Position numbers and translations under genes: made by a program. A DNA stretch of 64,000 bases from assembly GCF_030813505.1 (NCBI RefSeq), contig NZ_JAUSUE010000004.1; one strand, 5' to 3'. The stretch is from Pectinatus haikarae. GTDB taxonomy: Bacteria; Bacillota; Negativicutes; Selenomonadales; Selenomonadaceae. Numbering within the stretch: position 1 is the stretch's first letter; each line of letters opens with the position of its first letter. The notes under the pieces were generated by a model that was given only the letters and a program-made list of their open reading frames with translations, did no database searches and had not been told where the DNA came from. This document shows, one piece after another, positions 17,138-25,224 of this stretch.

Positions 17138-18181
17138 TTATTTTTGAGTAATAACAGTGCGCACAGGAAAGGGAATATTTATATTTTCTTCACGATATCT
17201 TCTTGTGAGCTCTTTTATAGCCTCATGTTTTATGACATATTGGTTTAAAAATATATTTGATTTCATATTTATATTGAAGTTAATGCTCGAATCCGCAAAC
17301 TCAAAAAATCTTACAGATGGTTCAAAGTCGACATTGCCTTCTATTTTAGTCAGAACAGTACGGGCTGCCTCTATGCTGACTTTTTCGACCAGTTCGAGAT
17401 CGCTGTCATAGCTGACACCTACAGTGAGCGAAATAACTATTTCCTGTTTAGGCATATTATAATTGGTTATAGTAGAAGAGGCTATATCCTTATTGGGAAC
17501 GATGATTATATTGTTAGCGGGAGATTGTATTTTTGTAAATCGCCACGTTATATCAACTACCTGACCGACGTTTCCATTGCCGAGTTTTACGAAATCGTAT
17601 AATTGCAGCTGTTTGGACAAAATAATATGCAGTCCGGAAAAAATATTGCTTAACGTATCCTGAAGACCAAGAGCGACAGCCATACCGCCTACCCCTAAAG
17701 CAGTCAGAAGAGGTGTTACCGATATCCCAAGATACTGCAGCACAATGATCGTGCCAGCTGAATATATTATAAAGGAAATTATATTGCTAAGCAGTGAAGT
17801 TGTTTGAGTATTTTCTTCGGCACGTTTGATGTGCAGTGTTATCATGCCGGATACAGTACGTGCTGCGACACGTGTCAGAGAAAAAATAATGACAGCATAA
17901 AGCAGGGAAGACAGTAACTGTGTTATAGTGGCATTGATAAATTTTACGGAATTAATAGTCCAATATAATCCCACAGCGGAACACCAAGCTACAGGAAGCC
18001 CTTTTATTGCGTTGGCGAAAACATAAGGAAGGGTGTGCAGCTCAAGGTGTTCATGCAATTTTTTATTTATAAAACTATTTATTAATTTGCCTGCTATCAG
18101 AGCGGCAACCTGAATAAAAAAAGGAACGATAAGAAGACTCAACCAAGCCTGCCAGCCTTTTATACTCTCGAATATATCCAT
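17138..18181 (-). CDS. mscS: Small-conductance mechanosensitive channel (MscS family)
   Basis: This is an inner-membrane channel that opens on membrane tension to release solutes during osmotic downshock. From ATG 18181 (GGAGG seven bases upstream) it is about 347 aa, longer than the 286-aa E. coli MscS because of extra N-terminal helices. The pore helix TM3 is clear: LGVGGMAVALGLQDTLSNIF, with the Gly/Ala packing typical of MscS, followed by the cytoplasmic beta domain (VGQVVDITWRFTKIQSPANN and IVPNKDIASSTITNY). An in-frame extension to 18217 lacks a ribosome binding site. It is a single gene with a terminator after it. Confidence 0.92.
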   Translation of the reverse strand: MDIFESIKGWQAWLSLLIVPFFIQVAALIAGKLINSFINKKLHEHLELHTLPYVFANAIKGLPVAWCSAVGLYWTINSVKFINATITQLLSSLLYAVIIFSLTRVAARTVSGMITLHIKRAEENTQTTSLLSNIISFIIYSAGTIIVLQYLGISVTPLLTALGVGGMAVALGLQDTLSNIFSGLHIILSKQLQLYDFVKLGNGNVGQVVDITWRFTKIQSPANNIIIVPNKDIASSTITNYNMPKQEIVISLTVGVSYDSDLELVEKVSIEAARTVLTKIEGNVDFEPSVRFFEFADSSINFNINMKSNIFLNQYVIKHEAIKELTRRYREENINIPFPVRTVITQK

Positions 18182-18372
18182 GATGATTCCTCCGGTATGA
18201 TAAAAATTTGTAAACAAACATTATACTGACTATACGTTGATCAACAGATGAGCGCCAAGGCAAAGCAGTATAATTTACATTGAGTTTGTAATGTATTATA
18301 CTAACAATATAAAATTATAGCAATGAAGAACCTTTTGATAACGGCTGAAGGATAATTAGGAGGGGTATTATA

Positions 18373-18909
18373 ATGGACGGCAGGATAATAAAAAAAGGTA
18401 CACGGATTCAGTTTCGGCAGGCAGAAAAAGATGATATGGATTACATCATGGAAGTAGAGTACAAACCGGAAAATGCGAAATTCGTAATTCCCTATACACG
18501 AGATGTCCATATGAGTACGCTTAATACAAAAGAAGCAATACATATAATCATCGAAACAATTGATACAAAACAAAAGGTGGGGTTTTTGATGATAGCGGGG
18601 CTCGACAATCCATCCAAAGAAATTGAATTTACGCGCATTATTCTTGATAAAAAAGGCATAGGTTATGGCCGGGAAACGCTGAAAATGCTTAAGTCATGGG
18701 CATTTGACGATTTAAAGTTCCATCGTGCATGGCTTGACTGCAAGGATCATAATGAACGTGCTCTGCATGTCTACGAATCAGAAGGCTTTATTCGTGAAGG
18801 GTTTATAAGAGAGACTATATTGACTGACGGTGTTTACGAAAGTCTGGTGATATTAGGTATACTCGACAGAGAATATTTTGCCAAAAAAAATAAAGCGGCT
18901 GTTTTATGA
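18373..18909 (+). CDS. GNAT-family acetyltransferase (RimJ/RimL-like)
   Basis: This 178-aa protein has an N-terminal IQFRQAEKDDMDYIMEVE and the acetyl-CoA binding region GIGYGRETLKMLKSWAF, then the RimJ/L-type LDCKDHNERALHVYESEGF. These proteins acetylate amino groups of ribosomal proteins, antibiotics or small molecules; the substrate cannot be told. The start ATG 18373 follows AGGAGGGG. It is the first plus-strand gene after the strand switch near 18.3 kb, and is monocistronic with its own terminator. Confidence 0.85.
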   Translation: MDGRIIKKGTRIQFRQAEKDDMDYIMEVEYKPENAKFVIPYTRDVHMSTLNTKEAIHIIIETIDTKQKVGFLMIAGLDNPSKEIEFTRIILDKKGIGYGRETLKMLKSWAFDDLKFHRAWLDCKDHNERALHVYESEGFIREGFIRETILTDGVYESLVILGILDREYFAKKNKAAVL

Positions 18910-18951
18910 TGCTGGAAGAGAAGTTATTGAAAGTATTAATATAGCAAGGGT

Positions 18952-18992
18952 AAATGCGGGAATTTTTTCCAATCAAAAAAATTCCCGCATTT
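18952..18992 (+). terminator. Terminator after the acetyltransferase gene
   Basis: Arms AAATGCGGGAATTTTTT and its complement (18952-18968, 18975-18992) are followed by TATTTTTTT. Confidence 0.9.
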
Positions 18993-19039
18993 ATTTTTTT
19001 ATGGTCATGCTCAAGCCTGCTGCTGATGTGAAATATATA

Positions 19040-19068
19040 TTGATAATGTCTTTATAATATTATATAGT
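19040..19068 (+). promoter_or_regulatory. Sigma-70 promoter of mbl and the flagellar genes
   Basis: TTGATA (19040-19045), a 17-base spacer and TATAGT (19063-19068) lie 40 bases before the mbl start. No clear SigD-type (TAAA/GCCGATAA) promoter was found before flgF. Confidence 0.55.
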
Positions 19069-19107
19069 AGTACACATACAGGTTTTTAGTTTTAGGAGGA
19101 ATATTTA

Positions 19108-20121
19108 ATGTTTGGAATGGCTAAGGATATCGGTATAGACCTGGGCACTGCCAATGTTTTAATATATGTCAAGGGCAAGGGAATTGTTCTGCGTGAACCC
19201 TCAGTTGTCGCGGTTGATAAAGAGACCAATCGTATCCTTGAGATAGGCGAAGCGGCAAAAAAGATGATCGGACGCACACCGGGGAATATAGTAGCAATAA
19301 GACCGTTGCGCGATGGCGTGATTGCTGATTATGACATAACGGAAAAAATGATTCAATATTTTATTGAAAAAGTTGCCGGACATAGTTTCCTTGTGAAACC
19401 GCGCATAATGATATGTGTGCCTTCAAAAGTCACAACTGTTGAGAAAAGAGCTGTAAATCAGGCAGCAAAACAAGCAGGTGCAGCTGCGTCGTTTTTAATT
19501 GAAGAACCGATGGCTGCGGCATTGGGGGTAGGAATAGATGTTTCCGAACCTCAGGGCGTAATGGTGATAGATATAGGCGGTGGTACGACAGATGTAGCAG
19601 TGATAAGTTTAGGCGGTGTCGTTGTAAGCGAATCGTTGCGAGTTGCCGGTGATAAATTTGACGAGGCTATAATAAAATACATAAAAGCCAATCACAATAT
19701 TATGATTGGCGAAAGAACTTCCGAAAATATAAAAATGGATGTAGGTACTGCTATAAAAGGGGCCCGCAATGTAAAAATGGAATTTCGCGGCAGAGATTTA
19801 CTGAGTGGCCTGCCAAAAACTATTGAATTGACTTCCGATGAAATTGCCGAGGCACTTAAGAGCTCAGTGGATTCAATAGTGCGATGTGTGAAAAAAACAT
19901 TGGAGGATACGCCGCCTGAACTTGCGGCTGATATTATGGATCACGGTATTATAATGACGGGAGGAGGCTCTATGCTGCACGGTTTAGATCAGCTTATACA
20001 AAAGGAAACGGCAATTCCAACATATTTGGCAGATGATCCGTTGTCCTGCGTAGCGATAGGAACCGGAAAAGCACTTGAATGGGTGGATAAGCTCGGAAAA
20101 AATAATAAAAGAATCAAATGA
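19108..20121 (+). CDS. mbl: MreB-family actin homologue, Mbl type
   Basis: This 337-aa filament-forming ATPase guides lateral cell-wall synthesis and cell shape. It opens with the actin-fold phosphate-1 motif DIGIDLGTANVLIYVKGKG, has the IRPLRDGVIADYDITEKMI stretch, phosphate-2 VIDIGGGTTDVAVISLGG, and IIMTGGGSMLHGLDQLIQ. Its place directly before flgF- and flgG-type genes matches B. subtilis mbl-flhO-flhP, favouring Mbl over MreB, which normally sits with mreC/mreD. Start ATG 19108 has TTAGGAGG upstream. Confidence 0.9.
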   Translation: MFGMAKDIGIDLGTANVLIYVKGKGIVLREPSVVAVDKETNRILEIGEAAKKMIGRTPGNIVAIRPLRDGVIADYDITEKMIQYFIEKVAGHSFLVKPRIMICVPSKVTTVEKRAVNQAAKQAGAAASFLIEEPMAAALGVGIDVSEPQGVMVIDIGGGTTDVAVISLGGVVVSESLRVAGDKFDEAIIKYIKANHNIMIGERTSENIKMDVGTAIKGARNVKMEFRGRDLLSGLPKTIELTSDEIAEALKSSVDSIVRCVKKTLEDTPPELAADIMDHGIIMTGGGSMLHGLDQLIQKETAIPTYLADDPLSCVAIGTGKALEWVDKLGKNNKRIK

Positions 20122-20243
20122 TTTGCTGTGCGATTTATTTTCCGAATGAGTAATATTATGCTGGTGCAAAAAAGGATAGGCAATAATTTTAGCGAATATA
20201 TATTTATAATTTGTAGTTTTGTATTTGAATTAGGAGTGATGAT

Positions 20244-21086
20244 ATGCTGCGTGGGCTGTATACGGCTGCAACAGGGATGATGACTGAACAAATACGTACT
20301 GATACGATAGCCAATAACCTGGCAAACGTCAATACTAATGGTTATAAAAAGGATGAAATGATAAGCGAAGAGTTTGAATCGGTCCTTTTACATCGTATTA
20401 ATGATGATTCACAGCAGGGCAGTATACTCGATCTGCAAAACATCGATACAGCACGAAAATATCTTTTGAAAGGAACTGTGGCTGCAGATGAAGGCGGTAT
20501 GGCACCTTCCATAGGTTCTTTGGGACGCGGCGCAAAAGTTGCTGAAATAGCTGTTGTCCGTGATCAGGGAGCACTTGAAAACACGGGAAATAAGTTGGAT
20601 CTTGCCATCACCGGAGATGGATATTTTTCTGTAAATACACCGCAGGGAGTCCGTTATACACGCGACGGCAATTTTTATCGTTCTGCCGCGGGGCAACTGG
20701 TGACAGCAAATAATCAGGCGGTGCTGAATACAGCGGGACAAGCTATAAATCTGCCTCCCGATACAGCGGACATCAATATTGGCGCTGACGGAACGGTAAA
20801 TGCGGGCGGACAGAATTTGGGACAGATCGGATTGGCCGGTTTTGCTGACCGCGGGGCTTTGCTGAAAGAGGGAGATAATTTATATCGTCCGCAAAATGGG
20901 GCACAGCCGCAGCAGGCGGCTGGTTCAATTCAGCAGGGCTGGCTGGAGAGATCCAATGTTAATGTAGCAAGAGAAATGGTTGAGCTTATTAATAATTACC
21001 GCACATATGAAGCTGATTCTAAGGCACTGGTGACGCAGGATTCTTTGTTGGATAAAGCTGTTAATGATGTAGGCCGGGTATCGTAA
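20244..21086 (+). CDS. flgF: Flagellar basal-body rod protein, FlgF/FlhO type
   Basis: This 280-aa rod protein is exported through the flagellar type III apparatus. The N-terminal rod signature NNLANVNTNGYKKDEM, the central hook-basal-body loop (LDLAITGDGYFSVNTPQGVR) and the C-terminal coiled-coil signature NVNVAREMVELINNYRTYEA are all present. It resembles FlhO of B. subtilis by position. The next gene, flgG, is its paralogue. Start ATG 20244 follows AGGAG. Confidence 0.9.
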   Translation: MLRGLYTAATGMMTEQIRTDTIANNLANVNTNGYKKDEMISEEFESVLLHRINDDSQQGSILDLQNIDTARKYLLKGTVAADEGGMAPSIGSLGRGAKVAEIAVVRDQGALENTGNKLDLAITGDGYFSVNTPQGVRYTRDGNFYRSAAGQLVTANNQAVLNTAGQAINLPPDTADINIGADGTVNAGGQNLGQIGLAGFADRGALLKEGDNLYRPQNGAQPQQAAGSIQQGWLERSNVNVAREMVELINNYRTYEADSKALVTQDSLLDKAVNDVGRVS

Positions 21087-21126
21087 AAAATATTTATGTT
21101 ATGGTTTTGAAAGGAGTCTTACGATT

Positions 21127-21921
21127 ATGATGAGAGCGCTTTGGACTGCTGCCACAGGAATGACTACGCAGCAGCAAAATATGGATGTTATTTCTAATAA
21201 TCTTGCCAATGTAAACACTACAGGCTATAAGAAACAACGTGCTGAATTTCAGGATTTGATATACCAGACACTCCGTCAGCCGGGAGCAACAAGCGGGCCG
21301 AACACTATTTATCCTGCTGCCATGCAGGCCGGACATGGAGCACGGCTGTCCGCTACAAATAGAATTTTTACACAAGGCAGCTATCAGTCGACAGGCAATC
21401 CGACTGATATGGTCATTGATGGCGACGGTTTTTTTCAGATAACGATGCCTGACGGTACGATAGGTTATACGAGGGATGGGTCATTTAAATTGGATGAAAC
21501 ACGTCGTTTAGTCACATCTGACGGATATCCGCTGGACCCTGAAATTGTCATTCCGGAAGATGCGCCATCGGATACAATAACAATTGGCTCGGATGGGACT
21601 GTTTCGGCAACACCGGCAGGGCAGGATACTCCGGAAGAAGTCGGGCAGATAAATTTGGCAAGATTTGTAAACCCGGCGGGACTGTCTGCACAGGGAAAAA
21701 ATATTTTTTATCAGACTAATGCCTCGGGTGACGCTATTGTCAATAATCCGGGTGAAGACGGAGCGGGAACGATAACCCAGGGGTATCTCGAAATGTCAAA
21801 TGTGCAAGTGGCAGATGAGATGGTTAATATGATAGTTGCCCAGCGCGCTTATGAGTCAAATTCAAAAGCTATCACAACCAGCGATTCTATGCTGGAAATA
21901 GCCAATGGACTTAAACGGTAA
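21127..21921 (+). CDS. flgG: Flagellar distal rod protein FlgG
   Basis: This 264-aa protein forms the distal rod that passes through the P and L rings. It has the diagnostic start MMRALWTAATGMTTQQQNMD, SNNLANVNTTGYKKQRAEFQ, the GYTRDGSFKLD loop and the C-terminal MSNVQVADEMVNMIVAQRAY. The typical FlgG length is 260-262. It lies 40 bases after flgF with its own AAAGGAG site. Confidence 0.96.
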   Translation: MMRALWTAATGMTTQQQNMDVISNNLANVNTTGYKKQRAEFQDLIYQTLRQPGATSGPNTIYPAAMQAGHGARLSATNRIFTQGSYQSTGNPTDMVIDGDGFFQITMPDGTIGYTRDGSFKLDETRRLVTSDGYPLDPEIVIPEDAPSDTITIGSDGTVSATPAGQDTPEEVGQINLARFVNPAGLSAQGKNIFYQTNASGDAIVNNPGEDGAGTITQGYLEMSNVQVADEMVNMIVAQRAYESNSKAITTSDSMLEIANGLKR

Positions 21922-21932
21922 CTGAGATACTT

Positions 21933-22916
21933 ATGATGAGAGAGAAAATTGTTATTGCATTTGCATTTGCCATTTTTTCTTTTGTATCCTCAGCATCCGC
22001 TGCGGCGCCAGTATGGGTGACTGTTAATAGTACAGGGGTGATATGGGGCGAAGACATCCTTCTGGGATCAATAGCCAATATTGCCTGTGATGATGGTCAG
22101 CGTCTGCAAGACCTGATAAATATGAAGCTTGGAACTATTTTACAGCCGGGCGGTATAAAAAATATTTCTGCATATGTATTGAAATTAAAGATACAGTCTT
22201 CTGGGGTGGACAGTGACAATATAACGTGGTCCATACCGGATAATATAACAGTTACAAGAATGTCACAGACAGTAACTTCAGCACAGATAATCACTGAGGC
22301 TAAGATAAAGATGGAGCAGGCTGTCAGGGAAAGCGGTGAGCAGAGAGGATGGGAGCTTGAACCATTGAACGGTACTTCTGATATGGTTATTCCACCCGGC
22401 GAATTGCAAATGGATGCAGAAATCCCTTACGGAATAAAATATGCGGTGCCCACCATAGTTTACGTTAATTTCAAGGTAAAGGGCAAAGATGCGGGTAAGG
22501 CTGTATGCAGATTGCAGCTGCATATATTTGATAATGTTGTTGTTGCAGCCAGAGCAGTGAGGGCAAATAGCATTTTGACAACGGATGATCTGCGCCTTGA
22601 AAAAAAAGAAGTAAGTGCCGTAAATATATATTATATGACTGACCTTGATAAGGCTGTGGGGGAAATGCCTCGTTATCCGCTTAAACCCGGTGATGTAGTG
22701 AGAGAAAATTTATTGGCAAGCCCTGTTCTGATTGCAAGAGGGGCACCAGTCCACATTATAGTCAACCATAACGGATTGAAAATACAGACGGATGGAACCG
22801 CAATGACTAACGGCAGCAAAGATGAATTTATTAAAGTAAAAAATTCAATAACGGGAATTGTTGTTAATGGACGGGTAGTTGATCAAAATACTGTTGAAGT
22901 TCAAATGGATAATTAA
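21933..22916 (+). CDS. flgA: Flagellar P-ring assembly chaperone FlgA
   Basis: This 327-aa periplasmic protein has an N-terminal signal peptide ending near ASAAAP. The C-terminal SAF-type domain includes VVVAARAVRANSILTTDDLR, then MPRYPLKPGDVVRENLL, and the conserved final part KNSITGIVVNGRVVD. FlgA helps the P-ring protein FlgI assemble around the rod. It is longer than E. coli FlgA (219 aa) because of an extra N-terminal beta domain. It starts 12 bases after flgG. Confidence 0.9.
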   Translation: MMREKIVIAFAFAIFSFVSSASAAAPVWVTVNSTGVIWGEDILLGSIANIACDDGQRLQDLINMKLGTILQPGGIKNISAYVLKLKIQSSGVDSDNITWSIPDNITVTRMSQTVTSAQIITEAKIKMEQAVRESGEQRGWELEPLNGTSDMVIPPGELQMDAEIPYGIKYAVPTIVYVNFKVKGKDAGKAVCRLQLHIFDNVVVAARAVRANSILTTDDLRLEKKEVSAVNIYYMTDLDKAVGEMPRYPLKPGDVVRENLLASPVLIARGAPVHIIVNHNGLKIQTDGTAMTNGSKDEFIKVKNSITGIVVNGRVVDQNTVEVQMDN

Positions 22917-22938
22917 GATATTGATCGCAGGTGATACA

Positions 22939-23538
22939 ATGAAAAGTGGATGGCTAATAATCATAGTATTCTTCTTGTTTGCTGTACTGGGCTTTCAGCA
23001 GCCATCAGCCGTTGGGCAGTCATTATGGGCCGATGTGCAGAACAATTCATCTATGAGTTTGTTTGCTGACAGGAAGGCGCATAGTATAGGTGATATTTTG
23101 ACTGTTGTTATAAGTGAATCATCTTCGACAAGTGCTACAAAATCGACGAGCAACGGGAAAACAGCGAGTAATTCACTGAATGCGGGAGCCGGAATTTTTA
23201 GTTTCTTGGCACAAGCCAGTGCAGGACAGTCTGACAGCTTCAAGGCAACAGGCTCGGCAAAAGATACAAATACAGTAAGCGGGAAAATAACTGTGACTGT
23301 GGTTGATGTGCAGCCGAATGGGAACATGATAGTGGAGGGAACACAGTCTATCTGGCAGAACAAAGATGAACATAAAATCACTTTGCGCGGTGTAGTGCGA
23401 CAGGATGATGTAGCTTATGATAATACCATTTCTTCCTATTTGGTTTCTGACGCTACTCTCAAGTTTGACGGCAAAGGTCCTTTGAATGCAAAACAAAGAC
23501 AGGGAATTTTGTCGCAAATATTTAATATACTTTTTTGA
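22939..23538 (+). CDS. flgH: Flagellar L-ring protein FlgH
   Basis: This is the outer-membrane bushing of the flagellum. From ATG 22939 (GCAGGTGA upstream) it is about 199 aa. SLWADVQNNSSMSLFADRKA, then GDILTVVISESSSTSATKS, and the C-terminal DDVAYDNTISSYLVSDATLK are typical. FlgH is normally a lipoprotein, but here the signal peptide (about 1-27) runs into VGQSLWADV with no cysteine at the expected site. An in-frame extension to 22879 overlaps flgA and also supplies no lipobox. Confidence 0.92.
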   Translation: MKSGWLIIIVFFLFAVLGFQQPSAVGQSLWADVQNNSSMSLFADRKAHSIGDILTVVISESSSTSATKSTSNGKTASNSLNAGAGIFSFLAQASAGQSDSFKATGSAKDTNTVSGKITVTVVDVQPNGNMIVEGTQSIWQNKDEHKITLRGVVRQDDVAYDNTISSYLVSDATLKFDGKGPLNAKQRQGILSQIFNILF

Positions 23539-23560
23539 TATATGAAAAAGAGGATGTTAC

Positions 23561-24685
23561 ATGCAAAATATATTGAGAGCAATAACCTTTGCCGCAGTGG
23601 TATTTTTTATCGTTGGATCGGCTGGGAATGTTTTTGCTGCTGATGCTTCTGCGGCAAGGATAAAGGACATTGCGAAGGTAGAGGGTGTACGTTCGAATCA
23701 GCTGGTTGGGTACGGCTTAGTTGTGGGTCTTCCAGGTACAGGTGACAGCAATAAGACCATTGAGACTTTAAACTCTGTAGTCAATATGCTGAAAAACTTC
23801 GGAGTAAGCATTGACAGCACAGCAGTGGGGACCTCTACATTAAAAACGAAGAATGTTGCAGCTGTCATGGTAACGGCGACTCTTCCTGCTTTTTCTCATG
23901 CGGGTGATAATATAGACTTTACTGTGTCATCAATGGGAGATGCGAAAAGTCTGACCGGAGGAGTTTTGTTACAGACACCGCTGAAAGCGGGTAATGGACA
24001 GGTTTACGCTGTGGCGCAGGGACCGATAGCCACAGGCGGATATTCCACTTCAGGCGGAAGTAAAAATATAACGACAGTCGGGACTGCAAGCGATGGAGCA
24101 ATAGTGGAACAGACAGTAGAGGACAGTCTTGGACAGAATGGAACCATTTCTTTATCCGTAAATAATGCTGATTTTTCGACAGCGGCACGTATTGCGGGAG
24201 CGATTAATTCAAACTTTGGCGGAGTAGCTTCGGCAGTCAGCCCAGGAAGAATTAATGTATCAGTGCCGGCTTATTATCGCAACAATATTGTAGGCTTTGT
24301 CGCCAATCTCGAAAATTTGCCGGTAGTGCCGGATTCTCCTGCAAAAGTAGTTGTCAATGAGAGGACAGGTACTATTGTTATGGGTGGCAACGTCAGTGTT
24401 GATGAGGTCGCTATTGCGCAGGGTGGATTAAGTATAAGTATAGATAAAACGACAAATGTTTATCAGCCGGCGCCATACAGTTTAGGCAAAACAATTGTTA
24501 CAAAAAATAATACTACCAATGTGAAGGAAGAAAAGGCCAATACGGTTGTACTCGGAGCAACGGCTGATGTAAATGATGTAGTAGGAGCACTTAATGCTGT
24601 TGGTGCAACGCCAAGAGATATTATTTCTATTTTGCAGGCTATGAAGGCATCTGGGGCATTGCATGCCGAGCTGCAGGTTATTTGA
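23561..24685 (+). CDS. flgI: Flagellar P-ring protein FlgI
   Basis: This 374-aa periplasmic ring protein has a signal peptide ending near NVFAADA. The core has ARIKDIAKVEGVRSNQLVGY, GLVVGLPGTGDSNKT and NERTGTIVMGGNVSV, and ends in LNAVGATPRDIISILQAMKA, all FlgI signatures. P-rings sit in peptidoglycan and occur only in diderm bacteria. Its stop codon overlaps the ribosome binding site of the next gene. Confidence 0.97.
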   Translation: MQNILRAITFAAVVFFIVGSAGNVFAADASAARIKDIAKVEGVRSNQLVGYGLVVGLPGTGDSNKTIETLNSVVNMLKNFGVSIDSTAVGTSTLKTKNVAAVMVTATLPAFSHAGDNIDFTVSSMGDAKSLTGGVLLQTPLKAGNGQVYAVAQGPIATGGYSTSGGSKNITTVGTASDGAIVEQTVEDSLGQNGTISLSVNNADFSTAARIAGAINSNFGGVASAVSPGRINVSVPAYYRNNIVGFVANLENLPVVPDSPAKVVVNERTGTIVMGGNVSVDEVAIAQGGLSISIDKTTNVYQPAPYSLGKTIVTKNNTTNVKEEKANTVVLGATADVNDVVGALNAVGATPRDIISILQAMKASGALHAELQVI

Positions 24686-24695
24686 GGACTTGAAA

Positions 24696-25091
24696 ATGGA
24701 AAAAATAAATTCTATAACGACAATACCCGCCATGGAGCAGGTCAAGCAGGCACAAGAACTGAAACAGCTGAAAGCGGCTGGGGAAAGTCTTGAAAAAACC
24801 GCAGGAAATGCTGATACAGCTAGAGACGCTTCTAAATTGAAGGATGCGTGTGTGCAATTTGAGGCGATGTTTCTTGACTTGATGTATAAAGAAATGAGAA
24901 AGACGGTACCTGAAGATTCGCTGCTGGGAGATTCAAATGCGGATAATATTCTGCGCTCAATGCATGATACAGAGATGACAAAAAATTTGGCGCAGGCTGG
25001 AGGCGTCGGGTTGGCTGATATGCTCTATCGGCAGATACAAAAGCAGGATGTAAAACCACCGCTGATGGCAGTAAATACGTATAAGAAATAG
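24696..25091 (+). CDS. flgJ: FlgJ-type rod-binding protein (no muramidase domain)
   Basis: This 131-aa protein starts at ATG 24696, after TGAGGAC at the end of flgI; a frame extending to 24663 overlaps flgI. It carries the rod-binding domain: KLKDACVQFEAMFLDLMYKE, MRKTVPEDSLLG, and GVGLADMLYRQI. In E. coli FlgJ this domain is fused to a peptidoglycan hydrolase that opens the wall for the rod; here the hydrolase part is absent, so wall cutting must come from another protein. Last gene of the ring block. Confidence 0.9.
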   Translation: MEKINSITTIPAMEQVKQAQELKQLKAAGESLEKTAGNADTARDASKLKDACVQFEAMFLDLMYKEMRKTVPEDSLLGDSNADNILRSMHDTEMTKNLAQAGGVGLADMLYRQIQKQDVKPPLMAVNTYKK

Positions 25092-25108
25092 ATTTGGCTG
25101 ATATCAGA

Positions 25109-25187
25109 GAGGCTGTTGCAAAATATAAATTTGTGAGCTGATTGTTTATTCTTCATGCTGCAAATCAATGCATTTTGCAATAGGCTC
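25109..25187. repeat. Short inverted-repeat element (MITE-like)
   Basis: A 79-base stretch is bounded by 16-base imperfect terminal inverted repeats, GAGGCTGTTGCAAAAT and its complement with 2 mismatches. The end sequence resembles the termini of some insertion sequences. No ORF lies inside. It could instead form a loose stem-loop ending the flagellar transcript, since a short T-run follows. Confidence 0.45.
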
Positions 25188-25224
25188 TTTTGTTTTAATT
25201 ACTATAAAAAGAGGGATATATTCG

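Noticed and set aside
18182..18372. Strand switch near 18.3 kb as a replication origin
   Set aside because: Genes diverge here, but no DnaA boxes (TTATCCACA), no AT-rich unwinding region with repeats and no dnaA/dnaN neighbours are seen; ordinary divergent genes explain it.
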